From NCBI RefSeq assembly GCF_016918735.1, contig NZ_JAFFPR010000018.1, positions 62,001-126,000 on the forward strand: DNA of 64,000 nucleotides, given 5' to 3'. Origin of the DNA: Leptospira abararensis. Its GTDB lineage: Bacteria; Spirochaetota; Leptospiria; Leptospirales; Leptospiraceae. The position numbers and the translations under genes are program-made. The notes under the pieces are model-generated. The model made no database searches, was not told the DNA's origin, and saw nothing but the letters and a program-made list of their open reading frames with translations. Shown piece by piece: positions 37,575 through 46,599 of this stretch (positions are counted from its first letter, which is position 1; each line of letters begins with the position of its first letter).

Positions 37575-39467
37575 ATGCTAGCAGATAAACACAAATATGT
37601 CTACTGGACGAAATTCCGAAAGGACACAAGCCCTCTACTTCGCCGGTTTCTTATAGCCGCATCAGGTTTGTTCGTTGTTGCAGCAGGTTTACACATTGTT
37701 CCCCTATTAACACACCAAGGTGAAATTGATTATCTTTTTTTTACCGTAGATCTTAGTTTCGCAGCGATTTTATTTTTAGAATTTCTATTAAAAAACAAAG
37801 TACCATTGATCGTACGTGTTTTTAGTTTAATTTGTACAACTGTATTTATCTCCGTTTTATCCTATCTGCGAAGTGGTCTTTTAGGTAGTGCCGAAATTTC
37901 ATTGGCATTTATGATTGTTTCTTTCTTTGTTTTTCTTCCACCTATCTTAAGTTTAATTTCTGCCCTCATCATATCGTTACTTCCTGCATTATTTGGTGGA
38001 CTCGTTTATTTTTCCTGGATTCGATTCCCTGATTCTTTAGGTATTAGAAATAATAGCCCTAGAGAATGGGTTTTTAATTCTGTCAGTCTCATTCTATTTT
38101 CTGTTTTAACTGGTTTTTTAATTCAAAGACTACGGGCAAAACTAATTAAAAATATAATTTATCTCAAAGAATCTAGAAGCAAAATATTAAAATCGCAGAA
38201 ACATATCGATAAACTAGCGTTTTATGATTCATTAACCCATTTACCGAACAGATATTTATTTGAAAAATTAATTCAAAATAGAATCAATTCTGGTGTATCA
38301 GAATCATTTCTTCTATTGATTAATTTAAAAGGACTCAAAGTAATCAATGCTTTACATGGAATTGGATTTGGAGACCAGATCCTTGCCTTAACAGGCTGTG
38401 TATTAAAGTTATATACTGATGAAAAACCAGATGTACTAGTTGCGAGTTTGGGTGGCGATGAATTTATACTTTGGATCGAAAACTCAAGCAAAACCAAAAT
38501 CGAAGAGGCAATTGTAAAATTTGACCTCAACAATAACGAATTATTAACACCGGATCGGCTAGGACATAGACTACAATATAGAGTTTCTGGAATTCAATTT
38601 CCCCAAGATGCAACCCAACTAGATGAAATCATACGCAAACTTTCCATAGCAATGAATGTGGCAAGAGATGGGATTTTAACCAAATTGGTTTGGTTTCAAT
38701 CAGGTATGGAATCGAAGATTGAAAGAGAACAAAAGCTAAAGAATTATTTGGAGAAAGCCATCAATGGAGGTAACTTCAAGATAGCTTACCAAGAAAAAGT
38801 AGATATTACTTCCAAAAAAACTGTGGGACTTGAAGCACTTGCTAGGTGGAGTTTACCAGAATTTGGGGATGTAACTCCCGATGAATTTATACCCATCATC
38901 ACTAAGTCCGAGTTAATTGTTCCCTTCGGGAAATGTATTTTCGAAAAAGTAATTTCACATATTCCTCGTTTATTAGAATCTTATGGAAAACAAATTCAGG
39001 TTTCTATTAATATTTCACCCATATTTTTTCTGTATCCAAACTTCAACGAATACATAATTCGTTATCTATTAGATCACAACATTGATCCAAAAATCTTAAT
39101 ATTCGAAATCACGGAAGATGTATTCTTGGATGAAATAGAAACCATCCAACAAATTGTATCCGAACTCAGGTCTAAAGGGATCTCCGTATCCTTAGATGAT
39201 TTTGGAAAAGGTTATTCATCACTTCATTACATGCAAAAAATACAATTTGATGAACTAAAAATTGATAAATCTTTTTTAGATGATATTGCCTGCTCTGATC
39301 GGAACTTTTTACTTCTAGAATCCATTTGTCATTTAGCTGACTCTTTGGGACTCAAAACAATTGCAGAGGGTATTGAAAACGAAGAGCAACTTCTCCGCCT
39401 AAAACAAACCTCTTGTCACGTTGTCCAAGGATATCTTTACTCAAGGCCGCAAATTCTATTTGATTGA
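37575..39467 (+). CDS. Membrane GGDEF-EAL protein, cyclase half probably inactive
   Basis: A 630-residue protein with about six membrane helices (about 20-185), a short coiled coil and GGDEF then EAL domains. The GGDEF sequence is intact (293-297), but the preceding metal/substrate motif reads INLKGLKVINALHGIGFGD, so the metal Asp and another conserved Asp have changed (N, K, A) and the usual RxxD inhibition site is absent. The EAL catalytic residues are all present (E420, NIS, FEITE, DDFG, LKIDKS, AEGIE, VQGY). Expected role: c-di-GMP phosphodiesterase, with the GGDEF part perhaps regulating it by binding GTP. Confidence 0.9.
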   Translation: MLADKHKYVYWTKFRKDTSPLLRRFLIAASGLFVVAAGLHIVPLLTHQGEIDYLFFTVDLSFAAILFLEFLLKNKVPLIVRVFSLICTTVFISVLSYLRSGLLGSAEISLAFMIVSFFVFLPPILSLISALIISLLPALFGGLVYFSWIRFPDSLGIRNNSPREWVFNSVSLILFSVLTGFLIQRLRAKLIKNIIYLKESRSKILKSQKHIDKLAFYDSLTHLPNRYLFEKLIQNRINSGVSESFLLLINLKGLKVINALHGIGFGDQILALTGCVLKLYTDEKPDVLVASLGGDEFILWIENSSKTKIEEAIVKFDLNNNELLTPDRLGHRLQYRVSGIQFPQDATQLDEIIRKLSIAMNVARDGILTKLVWFQSGMESKIEREQKLKNYLEKAINGGNFKIAYQEKVDITSKKTVGLEALARWSLPEFGDVTPDEFIPIITKSELIVPFGKCIFEKVISHIPRLLESYGKQIQVSINISPIFFLYPNFNEYIIRYLLDHNIDPKILIFEITEDVFLDEIETIQQIVSELRSKGISVSLDDFGKGYSSLHYMQKIQFDELKIDKSFLDDIACSDRNFLLLESICHLADSLGLKTIAEGIENEEQLLRLKQTSCHVVQGYLYSRPQILFD

Positions 39468-39472
39468 TTGTA

Positions 39473-39504
39473 TTCAAATCCGTGAATTCACATTATTTTA
39501 TACT
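39473..39504 (+). promoter_or_regulatory. Candidate promoter with operator-like palindrome before the metal exporter
   Basis: A -10-like TATACT (39499-39504), a TTCAAA at 39473-39478, and between them the perfect 10-bp palindrome GTGAATTCAC (39482-39491). The spacing is 20 bp, long for a sigma-70 promoter but typical of promoters activated by MerR-type regulators, which twist a 19-20 bp spacer. The gene is a metal exporter, which fits. No MerR gene is in the window, so this is inference only. Confidence 0.4.
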
Positions 39505-39550
39505 CTTTCTTTAGTTGCAGAGAAAAAACTAATTTGAAACCATAGCCTCT

Positions 39551-40474
39551 ATGGGACAAGGTCATAATCATTCTAACCACGACCATCACTCGCACGATCA
39601 CCACAACCATTCCACATCATCATCTAAAAACTTAGCCTGGGCATTTGCACTTAACTTAAGTTTTTCTATCTTAGAGTTAGTCGGTGGCATCTTTTCTAAT
39701 AGTATCGCCATTATATCCGATGCCTTCCATGACTTCGGTGATGCATTGTCTCTTGCTCTTGTTTGGTATCTCCAAAAGGTTTCAACGAAACCAAAAGACC
39801 TCTATTTTGATTATGGTTACAAAAGATTCTCTATACTAGGTGCCCTCATTATTTCAGTGTTACTTTCGGTAGGTTCTATATTCATGATCATTGAATCCGT
39901 AAAACGATTCATTACACCAGAAGAAACCAAAGCGGATGTTATGTTTGTTTTAGCAATTATTGGTGTTGTGGTGAATGGAGCCGCCATGATCCGATTGAAT
40001 CATGGCAAATCATTAACAGAGAAAGCAGTGTTTCTGCACTTTTTAGAAGATATTCTTGGATGGATTGCCGTCCTTATCGGTAGCATTGTAATGATGTATT
40101 TCCAATTACCTTGGTTTGATCCTTTACTCTCTCTAGCGATTGCCCTATGGATTTTATGGAATGCTTACGGTAACATTAAACAGGTGATGACTGTAATGTT
40201 ACAAGCAGTTCCCGAATCAATCGATAGACAAGACTTAGTCAGTAGATGGGAAAAAATCAAAGGAATTCATTCAGTGCATGACATTAAAATCTGGAGTTTA
40301 GATGGGAACCACCATGTAGCATCTTTACATGTATTGATAGATAAAACTGTAAAACTAAATGAATTTCAAAAAGTAAAAGAGAAAATTCGAAAGGTTGCCT
40401 TAGATTTTGAAATTATCCATACAACCATCGAACTTGAAACAGATGCCGAACAATGTGAGCTCCATTCAAAATGA
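39551..40474 (+). CDS. Cation diffusion facilitator (zinc/cadmium-type exporter)
   Basis: A 307-residue CDF protein. The N-terminus is very His-rich (about ten His in residues 5-21), typical of metal-sensing or buffering tails. Six membrane helices follow with the family motifs ISDAFHDFGDALSL (metal site in TM2) and HFLEDILGWIAVLIG (TM5), then a cytoplasmic domain with WSLDGNHHVASLHVLID. It should export Zn(II), Co(II) or Cd(II) by proton exchange. The ribosome site is unclear. Its 3' end overlaps the convergent GST gene by 9 bp. Confidence 0.93.
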   Translation: MGQGHNHSNHDHHSHDHHNHSTSSSKNLAWAFALNLSFSILELVGGIFSNSIAIISDAFHDFGDALSLALVWYLQKVSTKPKDLYFDYGYKRFSILGALIISVLLSVGSIFMIIESVKRFITPEETKADVMFVLAIIGVVVNGAAMIRLNHGKSLTEKAVFLHFLEDILGWIAVLIGSIVMMYFQLPWFDPLLSLAIALWILWNAYGNIKQVMTVMLQAVPESIDRQDLVSRWEKIKGIHSVHDIKIWSLDGNHHVASLHVLIDKTVKLNEFQKVKEKIRKVALDFEIIHTTIELETDAEQCELHSK

Positions 40475-41068
40475 GTTCATTGGTTTAAAGTTTTCTAAAG
40501 ATTGGATTCGTTTGATCCATTCTAAAATTTTCGGATACGACGATAAATCAAATCCGCCTTCCTCGGCCACATGAGTATAAGCGAATAACGAAATGTCGGC
40601 AGTAGTCAGGTTATCTCCAACTAGATACGGTGTTTTTTCTAACTGGGTTTCCATAACCTTCAAAGCTTTATGACCTCCCATTTGTTTTGATTCATACTCA
40701 CCACGCCTCTCGTCAGGAATTCCAAGATAATGACGAATGTATCTTGCAACTGCAATAAAGGGTTCATGGCTATACTGTTCAAAGAACTGCCATTGAAAAA
40801 CTTTAGCTCTTTCGAATGAATCATTAGGAATCAAATCACTTCCTTCCGCTAAAAAATTTAAAATGGCATTGGACTCGGACAAAATCCGTCCGTCGTCTAA
40901 AACTAAAATTGGGATTTTTCCATTGGGATTCATTTGCAAAAAAGAATCTGTCCTGGTTTCTCCCTTTTTTGTGTCAATGTCTTGCCATTCATAAGGTATT
41001 TCTAAAAAGGAAGTCACTAGGATTAATTTGTAGCTATTGCCAGATTGTTTATCACCGTAAATTTTCAT
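40466..41068 (-). CDS. Glutathione S-transferase family protein
   Basis: A 200-residue GST: N-terminal thioredoxin-like domain (MKIYGDKQSGNSYKL, then VLDDGRILSESNAIL, where ES is the gamma-glutamyl binding pair) and an alpha-helical C-terminal domain (about 85-200) with the TTADISLFAYTHVAEEGG motif. It starts with AGGAAGG just before the ATG and overlaps the upstream DAPG-hydrolase-like gene by 17 bp, so the two are coupled. Most leptospires lack the full glutathione system; the thiol used is unknown. Probably detoxification of electrophiles. Confidence 0.9.
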   Translation of the reverse strand: MKIYGDKQSGNSYKLILVTSFLEIPYEWQDIDTKKGETRTDSFLQMNPNGKIPILVLDDGRILSESNAILNFLAEGSDLIPNDSFERAKVFQWQFFEQYSHEPFIAVARYIRHYLGIPDERRGEYESKQMGGHKALKVMETQLEKTPYLVGDNLTTADISLFAYTHVAEEGGFDLSSYPKILEWIKRIQSLENFKPMNSF

Positions 41069-41708
41069 TTTCCTTCCTATAGAGATCAGGTAAAAAACGT
41101 TCGAACTGACCCACCTCTTCTATGTTATGTTTGATCCAAGCTAAGCCATGTTTTTTGTCAAAGAACAAAAATTCAAAGAATGGTCGAAGTAACTGAAAGG
41201 TAAAACCTTTCCATCCCACAATCAAACAATTCTCATAACTGGTTCCATTTTCCGTTTCTTTAAAACTATATTCCATTCGAGCAATAGGCAAAATCCCATA
41301 CAAACGAGGATTATGAATGAAACCCTCCTCATCTAATTTTTCAATCGAACTGACAACATTCACTAAATAACTCTTATGCCTACCTAGGTATTCTACGATT
41401 CTAAGTTCAGCACCTGGCCCAACACTCCCATCGGGTTTTCGTTTTTCGTAACTGACATGAACATGGTCTTCCGGATGCCATACATGGTATCGATTATAGA
41501 CACCTCCCTCATATGTTATATCCCCTTCTAAATGTTGAAACCACCAGACTAACATATTAGCATGAACTCCTTTTAATGTTTCATGTCGAATCCAATATTT
41601 AACTCGCCCATCTGCCATAACCTCTCTTCCTGTTTCTGCAGAAGTTACTGGCTTCCGATTCCACTGAATTTGTAACTTTGGCAATAGTCCCAATTTGACT
41701 TTTTTCAT
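41052..41708 (-). CDS. Diacetylphloroglucinol-hydrolase-like (PhlG/DAPG hydrolase) protein
   Basis: The start at 41708 is preceded by GGAGAAGGG. The body matches the DAPG-hydrolase (PhlG) group: IRHETLKGVHANMLVWWFQHLEG (His and Trp residues of the metal/substrate site), the HVWHPEDHVHV triple-His loop, then the ARMEYSF and WKGFTF strands; length (about 218) is somewhat short of PhlG (about 290). PhlG cleaves an acetyl C-C bond in plant-protective polyketides using zinc. Here the substrate is unknown. The gene overlaps the GST and faces a TetR regulator across an operator-like palindrome. Confidence 0.78.
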   Translation of the reverse strand: MKKVKLGLLPKLQIQWNRKPVTSAETGREVMADGRVKYWIRHETLKGVHANMLVWWFQHLEGDITYEGGVYNRYHVWHPEDHVHVSYEKRKPDGSVGPGAELRIVEYLGRHKSYLVNVVSSIEKLDEEGFIHNPRLYGILPIARMEYSFKETENGTSYENCLIVGWKGFTFQLLRPFFEFLFFDKKHGLAWIKHNIEEVGQFERFLPDLYRKENENLR

Positions 41709-41720
41709 ACCCTTCTCCAA

Positions 41721-41740
41721 GGTATAGTGTATGCTATACC
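41721..41740. promoter_or_regulatory. Operator-like inverted repeat between the hydrolase/GST and TetR genes
   Basis: GGTATAG, 6-bp gap, CTATACC: perfect 7-bp arms, the usual size for a TetR-family site. A half-site CTATAC recurs at 41767-41772. On the plus strand a perfect TATAAT -10 sits at 41743-41748, directly after the right arm, so bound protein would block the regulator's own promoter; on the minus strand the repeat lies just upstream of the hydrolase ATG. Placement supports autoregulation and control of both directions. Confidence 0.7.
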
Positions 41741-41808
41741 AATATAATTTCAATGTAAAGTAATTACTATACAAAAAATCAATCGAAAAATTTGACAGGA
41801 GGGAAAAA

Positions 41809-41868
41809 ATGATCCAAAAGGATCGAATGGAACTTGATGAAACTGACCTTAAAACTATTACAAAATGA
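41809..41868 (+). CDS. Possible leader ORF overlapping the TetR start
   Basis: A 19-codon ORF (start MIQKDRMELDE) is preceded by AGGAGGG five bases before its ATG, a stronger ribosome site than the one for the TetR start at 41837. It is in another frame and overlaps the first 32 bp of the regulator gene, ending with TGA at 41866-41868. It could couple translation of the regulator or be a chance match. Confidence 0.35.
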   Translation: MIQKDRMELDETDLKTITK

Positions 41869-42493
41869 ATTTAATGCCTATAAAAATCCTCAATCAGCGA
41901 AGGAAGAAGACATCATCAGCGCCGCAGAAGATGTTTTTGCAGAATTAGGATTTGCAGGTGCTACCACAGCGGAATTGGCAAAAAGAGCTGGCGTTACAGA
42001 ACGTACGCTTTTTAAATATTTTCCTACAAAGTTTGATTTATACAAAAGGATTTTGTCTGGTTTACTATTGTCCACAATTGTTCCCGGTCATATGTCAGAC
42101 CTAAAGGAACGATTACAATCATTGAAACCAGATTTTAAGGATTGGTATATTATGATTCTCAAGGCAAGATGGGAAGCGGTAGCCAAAGAACCAAAAAAAT
42201 TAAAACTACTGCTCGGTGCTCTTCTTTTCTCCAAGGAGTTCGCTGAAATTTTTGGGAATCTCTGGAAAACAAATTTATATGATACCTCACTAGAGGCGAT
42301 TCGCTACTTCCAAGAAATTGGTGAAATCAGAAAGGATTTAGATCCCCATCAAATCGTAAGGAATTCTTTTAGTTTAGGTGCTAGTTTATTAATTACGAAA
42401 TTTGTATTGGCCCCGAAATTGCCAATGGATCCAAAAGAAGAAATCGAAACTCTTTTTGAAATTTTTTATCATGGAATTAAAAAGGAACAATAA
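41837..42493 (+). CDS. TetR/AcrR-family transcriptional regulator
   Basis: The start is taken as the ATG at 41837 (a TTG directly before it is an alternative). The N-terminal DNA-binding domain is evident: KEEDIISAAEDVFAELGF, TTAELAKRAGVTERTLFKYFPTKFDLY, a typical TetR helix-turn-helix with the Y-F-x-K-x-L pattern. The rest is an all-helical ligand domain. A 20-residue extension before the domain is unusual. It is divergent from the hydrolase/GST genes and probably represses them through the operator at 41721-41740 and its own promoter. It overlaps the convergent MltA-like gene by 17 bp. Confidence 0.9.
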   Translation: MKLTLKLLQNEFNAYKNPQSAKEEDIISAAEDVFAELGFAGATTAELAKRAGVTERTLFKYFPTKFDLYKRILSGLLLSTIVPGHMSDLKERLQSLKPDFKDWYIMILKARWEAVAKEPKKLKLLLGALLFSKEFAEIFGNLWKTNLYDTSLEAIRYFQEIGEIRKDLDPHQIVRNSFSLGASLLITKFVLAPKLPMDPKEEIETLFEIFYHGIKKEQ

Positions 42494-43649
42494 TCTTCGG
42501 ATTTATTTTTTTATTTATTTGCTCTTCCCTTCTCGGTTTTTCTTTTTTGGGGAGTAACAAAGTCACTTTTCCCTTAGTTAATAAATTGTTTGCGACTGCT
42601 TCCACTCCTTTTCCACTTCCCAGATAATAATCCAATCTGCCTTCACCAGTGATCGCATTGCCACGGTCGTGCACAAACACCAAACGATCGTTTGCCTGTT
42701 CATCACTCGATCGAAAGGATAAAAGGACAGGAAATCCTAAGGGGATTTTTTTGTCCATGGCGACAGAACGAAAAGCAACTAAACGGATTCCTCCACTTCC
42801 CAATGGTCCAAGTCCTTCTTCCATTATTTTAGGATTAGCTTGAGTTTCTTTCTCAAAGAAAATATATCTTGGATTTTTAAGAATCGCTTCCGTGACTTCT
42901 TTTGGGTTTGATTGGATACAATTGAATAAATGATATGGTTTTAAACTAGGACAAATTCCTTTAAGATAAACGGAAGGACTGATATAATTTTGGCCATTGT
43001 CCGCTGCGTAATTGATACGAAACAATTCGTTTGTCTCCGTCTGAATCAGTGCCGATCCTTCCAATTGTGCTAAATGTAAATCGGTCAAACGTAAAAACAC
43101 AATTGGTTTTGAATATTTTTCCCAAAGGGATTTTTCATTCCATCTTTCTCGAGAAAAGTGAATTGGATTTTCTAGAACAGCATTGGTTTGTTTCAACAAT
43201 GGTGGAGATAATGCTGGGTATTGGTATTCTCCTTCTGGCTTAGTTTTTCCATGAATTCGTATTTCATAATATCCTGTTATAGTAGGTGGTCCGTCGGAAG
43301 GACTTAATTCAATCAACTGGAAACGTTTTTTGATTTCAGTTTGAATCTGAAATTCTGATGCATCAAGGACTACCGAATAAAGATCTTCTAAAGAACTAAG
43401 AACTTCGCCATTCGTATACTCCTCTTCCAAAAAACGAATTTTTGTATCTTTTGGCATTCGTTTGAAATACAAAATGGATTGTCTGAGGCCAGACTCTAGA
43501 TTCAAATTTTGGGGTGGATTGATTTGTTTCGGGCTTTTGTTTTTCGTTGGTTCTGAAAATAAAGACAGGGCCATAAATGAACCGATCACAAAAGACAATG
43601 AGGCGATTTTGATCATCAGAGGAAAAGCTAAGTCCGTTTCTTTTTTCAT
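42477..43649 (-). CDS. mltA: MltA-like lytic transglycosylase
   Basis: The start at 43649 has GGAGG eight bases before it. After a signal peptide (about residues 1-32) comes the MltA domain: ITGYYEIRIHGK (MltA motif TGYY), Pro-rich substrate region, and the C-terminal 3D domain (VHDRGNAITGEGRLDYYLGSG), where the two Asp residues bind or cut the glycan. It cleaves peptidoglycan to anhydro-muropeptides. The signal has no lipobox visible, unlike the lipoprotein E. coli MltA, and the tail is Lys-rich. It runs convergent to the TetR gene. Confidence 0.85.
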   Translation of the reverse strand: MKKETDLAFPLMIKIASLSFVIGSFMALSLFSEPTKNKSPKQINPPQNLNLESGLRQSILYFKRMPKDTKIRFLEEEYTNGEVLSSLEDLYSVVLDASEFQIQTEIKKRFQLIELSPSDGPPTITGYYEIRIHGKTKPEGEYQYPALSPPLLKQTNAVLENPIHFSRERWNEKSLWEKYSKPIVFLRLTDLHLAQLEGSALIQTETNELFRINYAADNGQNYISPSVYLKGICPSLKPYHLFNCIQSNPKEVTEAILKNPRYIFFEKETQANPKIMEEGLGPLGSGGIRLVAFRSVAMDKKIPLGFPVLLSFRSSDEQANDRLVFVHDRGNAITGEGRLDYYLGSGKGVEAVANNLLTKGKVTLLLPKKEKPRREEQINKKINPKIIVPF

Positions 43650-43894
43650 TACGAAATCCTCCCCCAAGGATTACCACAATTCCCCATAAAATGAAAAGAA
43701 ACCTACTGACTGTGGAATCGCTTCGCAAAAGGAAACTCTTCGAAGGCTCCCCACCCAAAGTTTTACCTTATGTCTCATAAGAAAGTCGCTGTCCAATCAT
43801 TTTTCCCAATTCCCCTTGACTTCCATGAGGGTACCAAAAACCTTTCAAAAGACCTCATATTTTTGCGATCATATATAGATAAATTAGGTGTTTC

Positions 43895-44056
43895 ATGAAA
43901 CGTACGTACCAACCGAGTAATATTAAACGCGTGAGAACTCACGGATTCCGAACTAGAATGGCTACCCCAGGTGGAAGAAATGTGATAGCCTCCAGAAGAA
44001 GAAAAGGACGCGCTAAATTAACTGTTTCCGACGAAAAAATCGGGAGAAAGTTCTAG
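43895..44056 (+). CDS. rpmH: 50S ribosomal protein L34
   Basis: A 53-residue basic protein with the L34 signature ([20 protein letters not shown], then [20 protein letters not shown]). It opens the cluster rpmH-rnpA-yidD-yidC-khpB-mnmE. Upstream, the 245-bp gap 43650-43894 holds the shared promoter: TTAGGTG is the probable ribosome site, but no confident -35/-10 pair was found, and no DnaA-box cluster is visible. Confidence 0.98.
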   Translation: MKRTYQPSNIKRVRTHGFRTRMATPGGRNVIASRRRKGRAKLTVSDEKIGRKF

Positions 44057-44127
44057 TTTAGGAGCTTCCTTCGGAGACCCTTCACGACCCAACCAGAATC
44101 CAGGAACTCTTTCGTCAGAATCGTAAA

Positions 44128-44388
44128 ATGGGCAGGCCACCAATGCGATGGCTTGTCCGAAAAAACGGCCTTCCGTTTGCCAGTTTTTTATTTTGCCCCG
44201 ATAAAACTCACAAAACAGCCGTTGAACGTAACCGTTCCAAACGAATCCTGAGAGAACTGGTTCGGAAACATCTTCCTGCATTTCCAATAGGATACGATTA
44301 CGCACTATTGGCGCAGGTAGGATTTGCGAAGTTATCTAAGGAAGACCGAGAGGTTTTTTTCCTTTCGGTTCTAAAACAATTCCCATGA
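44128..44388 (+). CDS. rnpA: Ribonuclease P protein component, start unclear
   Basis: RnpA binds the RNase P RNA and helps process tRNA 5' ends. The [13 protein letters not shown] segment is the conserved RNR motif and the C-terminal part fits the family. The first ATG (44128) gives only 86 residues, short for RnpA (about 110-130), and residues before it in the same frame (from 44062, LPSETLHD..RIQELFRQNRK) look like a true RnpA N-terminus. No ATG, GTG or TTG exists in that stretch; the frame is closed by TAG at 44059. An ATC at 44098 or another rare start is possible. Stop overlaps yidD (ATGA). Confidence 0.85.
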   Translation: MGRPPMRWLVRKNGLPFASFLFCPDKTHKTAVERNRSKRILRELVRKHLPAFPIGYDYALLAQVGFAKLSKEDREVFFLSVLKQFP

Positions 44389-44612
44389 ATCGGCTGTTTT
44401 TGGTCCTTATTTTCCTCTACAAAAAACTGCTGTCCCCCCTATTGCCTCCGGCTTGCCGATTTACCCCAAGTTGTTCTGAATATGCCAAACAAGCGTTTGA
44501 AACCTACCCATGGTACAAAGCGTTTGTTCTTAGTGTGATCCGAATCTCTAAATGCCACCCTTATCACGAAGGTGGGCATGACCCTTTACCGAAATCCTTT
44601 AACAAGAGTTAA
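44385..44612 (+). CDS. yidD: Membrane protein insertion efficiency factor YidD
   Basis: A 75-residue YidD with the hallmark motif [17 protein letters not shown] (Cys pair, about 25-34) and [13 protein letters not shown] near the C-terminus. It assists YidC-dependent membrane insertion. Its start overlaps rnpA by 4 bp (ATGA) and yidC begins 3 bp after its stop. Confidence 0.97.
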   Translation: MNRLFLVLIFLYKKLLSPLLPPACRFTPSCSEYAKQAFETYPWYKAFVLSVIRISKCHPYHEGGHDPLPKSFNKS

Positions 44613-44615
44613 CTT

Positions 44616-46571
44616 ATGCAAAATGATTCCACTAACAGACAAAGTCGTTTATTCCTCGCGCTATTCTTAAGTTTAGCAGTATGGATGGGGATAAACTATT
44701 TCTTCTTTCCTCCACAAACGCCAAAACCAAAAACCGCGGATGAAACTTCTAAACAAGAAGGCTCTGAGAAAGAGAAACTTTCGGGAAATCCTGCGGATCC
44801 AAAAGCCGAACTAAAAAAACCAACAACGGAAACTACAAAGTTAGTTCCCGTAAAACCAGAAGATGAAAAAAAGTTTTCGCTTAAAACGGATTCCTTCTTA
44901 GTCCATTTCTCTAGTTTAGGTGGACGAATCACTGAATACTATATCAAAGACCATAAAGAACCAGATGGTTCAGAATTTGCGATAGCGAAAGATCCTAAGT
45001 TTGAAATCGAATTTGATGGAAAAAAAGAAAAGGCTGTGGAACTCACGAGAGGACAAGGTTTTGACTTCAATATTATTGAAGACAAAGACACAATTCCTTT
45101 TTCCGCCTATAACTTAGTAAACTTTAGTTCCAGTTATAATGCTGAAACAAAAACTGTTATCTTCGAAGCACCTTCGTTAGATGGCAAATTTACAATCCAA
45201 AAGAAATTCCAATTTTTCCCTTCTGAAAACTATTTCAAATTTCATTTAACTCTAAAAAACAGAACTAACGAAACCATCAATGTTTCACCCACTAAGTCAG
45301 ATGTATATTTTAGATCATTTAGTTCTCTTGGACCAGTTCTTAAGAAAAAAGAAGACTTTAATGACCGCGACAACGCGCATTACTTCCGTTATTATTACTT
45401 AGATGGAAGTTTTAAAGACCATGTAGATGGAACAAGTACCCAAGGATTTTTTGATAACCTATTTGGTTCCAACGAAGGAAAAGACACTCGTTACGAAATC
45501 AAAAAAGGTTCTAATGATAAGGTTGACTTTGTGGGAACCGGAAGCCGTTACTTCATTGGGGTCATCGATCCTTTAAATGATAACCCAGCGGGAGTCCTTC
45601 TCGATAACCGGAAAGGAAATGAAACAGGGGTCCTTCTTGCTTACGACAATTGGAAACTTGGTCCTGGTGAAGAAGTGAACCTAGATTATGCGGCCTACGT
45701 CGGGGTTCGAGAGCTGGACGGAACAGCATTTAGAGATTCAAAACTTGATCCAAAAATCAATAAAGACTCAGTATTTGCTGGTCTCAGTGATTCACTCGAC
45801 AAATCATTCAACCAAGGGATTACAACTCCTCTTCGCAACGGAATTGTTTGGATCTTAAAAAAGATCTATTTAGTAATTCCGAACTACGGTTGGGCCATTG
45901 TTATTTTTGCCATCCTATTCAAATTAGCATTCTATCCGCTGAACAAAAAACAAGCGGAATCGATGAAAAAGATGCAAGAGTTATCTCCGCAGATTAAACT
46001 CATCAATGAGAAGTATGCGGATGATCCAAAACTCAAACAAGAAAAAACGGTAGAGTTGTATAAGAAAAATGGAACCAATCCAATGGCGGGTTGTCTTCCG
46101 ATGCTCATCCAAATTCCTATCTTTATCGCACTTTATACCGCGTTTTCTGACACAGTGGATCTTTGGAATTCTCCATTTCTATGGATCAAAGATTTAAGTG
46201 AACCAGATACAGTTTATACAACTCCCAAGTTAGCGTTCATCGGAGCCCTCGCCATCAACATCCTACCACTCATCATGGTAGCAACTCAAGTGGTTCAATC
46301 TCGAATGACAACTGTTTCGACAGACCCGAACCAAAAGATGATGATGTATATGATGCCTGTCATCATGTTATACTTCTTCTGGTCAATGCCTGCCGGTGTG
46401 ACCATGTATTGGACAATGCAAAACATTCTATCCATTGCCCAACAAGTGTATACAAACAAGTTTGGAAAATCGGAAGATAAAAAACCAAAGAATAATGGGC
46501 CAGAACCAGCAAACAACGCAACGACGGTTGCCCGACCTGGATTTAGAAACCAGAACAAAAAGAAAAAATGA
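44616..46571 (+). CDS. yidC: Membrane protein insertase YidC
   Basis: A 651-residue insertase. It has an N-terminal membrane helix (about 9-29), a low-complexity linker rich in Lys/Glu/Pro (30-75), a large periplasmic beta domain (about 80-390) and the conserved 60-kDa inner-membrane core (about 400-620: [36 protein letters not shown]). The basic tail (PKNNG ... RNQNKKKK) fits ribosome contact. Together with YidD and KhpB, it is part of the classical cluster. It is normal in length for diderm bacteria. Confidence 0.98.
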   Translation: MQNDSTNRQSRLFLALFLSLAVWMGINYFFFPPQTPKPKTADETSKQEGSEKEKLSGNPADPKAELKKPTTETTKLVPVKPEDEKKFSLKTDSFLVHFSSLGGRITEYYIKDHKEPDGSEFAIAKDPKFEIEFDGKKEKAVELTRGQGFDFNIIEDKDTIPFSAYNLVNFSSSYNAETKTVIFEAPSLDGKFTIQKKFQFFPSENYFKFHLTLKNRTNETINVSPTKSDVYFRSFSSLGPVLKKKEDFNDRDNAHYFRYYYLDGSFKDHVDGTSTQGFFDNLFGSNEGKDTRYEIKKGSNDKVDFVGTGSRYFIGVIDPLNDNPAGVLLDNRKGNETGVLLAYDNWKLGPGEEVNLDYAAYVGVRELDGTAFRDSKLDPKINKDSVFAGLSDSLDKSFNQGITTPLRNGIVWILKKIYLVIPNYGWAIVIFAILFKLAFYPLNKKQAESMKKMQELSPQIKLINEKYADDPKLKQEKTVELYKKNGTNPMAGCLPMLIQIPIFIALYTAFSDTVDLWNSPFLWIKDLSEPDTVYTTPKLAFIGALAINILPLIMVATQVVQSRMTTVSTDPNQKMMMYMMPVIMLYFFWSMPAGVTMYWTMQNILSIAQQVYTNKFGKSEDKKPKNNGPEPANNATTVARPGFRNQNKKKK

Positions 46572-46599
46572 AATCATTGTTTAACAAGGAAGATCACAG

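Noticed and set aside
37487..37594. N-terminal extension of the thioesterase gene to 37594
   Set aside because: The extension overlaps the divergent GGDEF-EAL start and has no good ribosome site, whereas the GTG at 37486 follows AGGGGAAG.
43650..43894. Possible origin of replication upstream of rpmH
   Set aside because: No cluster of DnaA-type boxes and no dnaA gene are visible, and the gap is only 245 bp. The gene order alone is not enough.
44018..44305. Minus-strand ORF over rpmH and rnpA
   Set aside because: It is antisense to two conserved genes and shows no family features.
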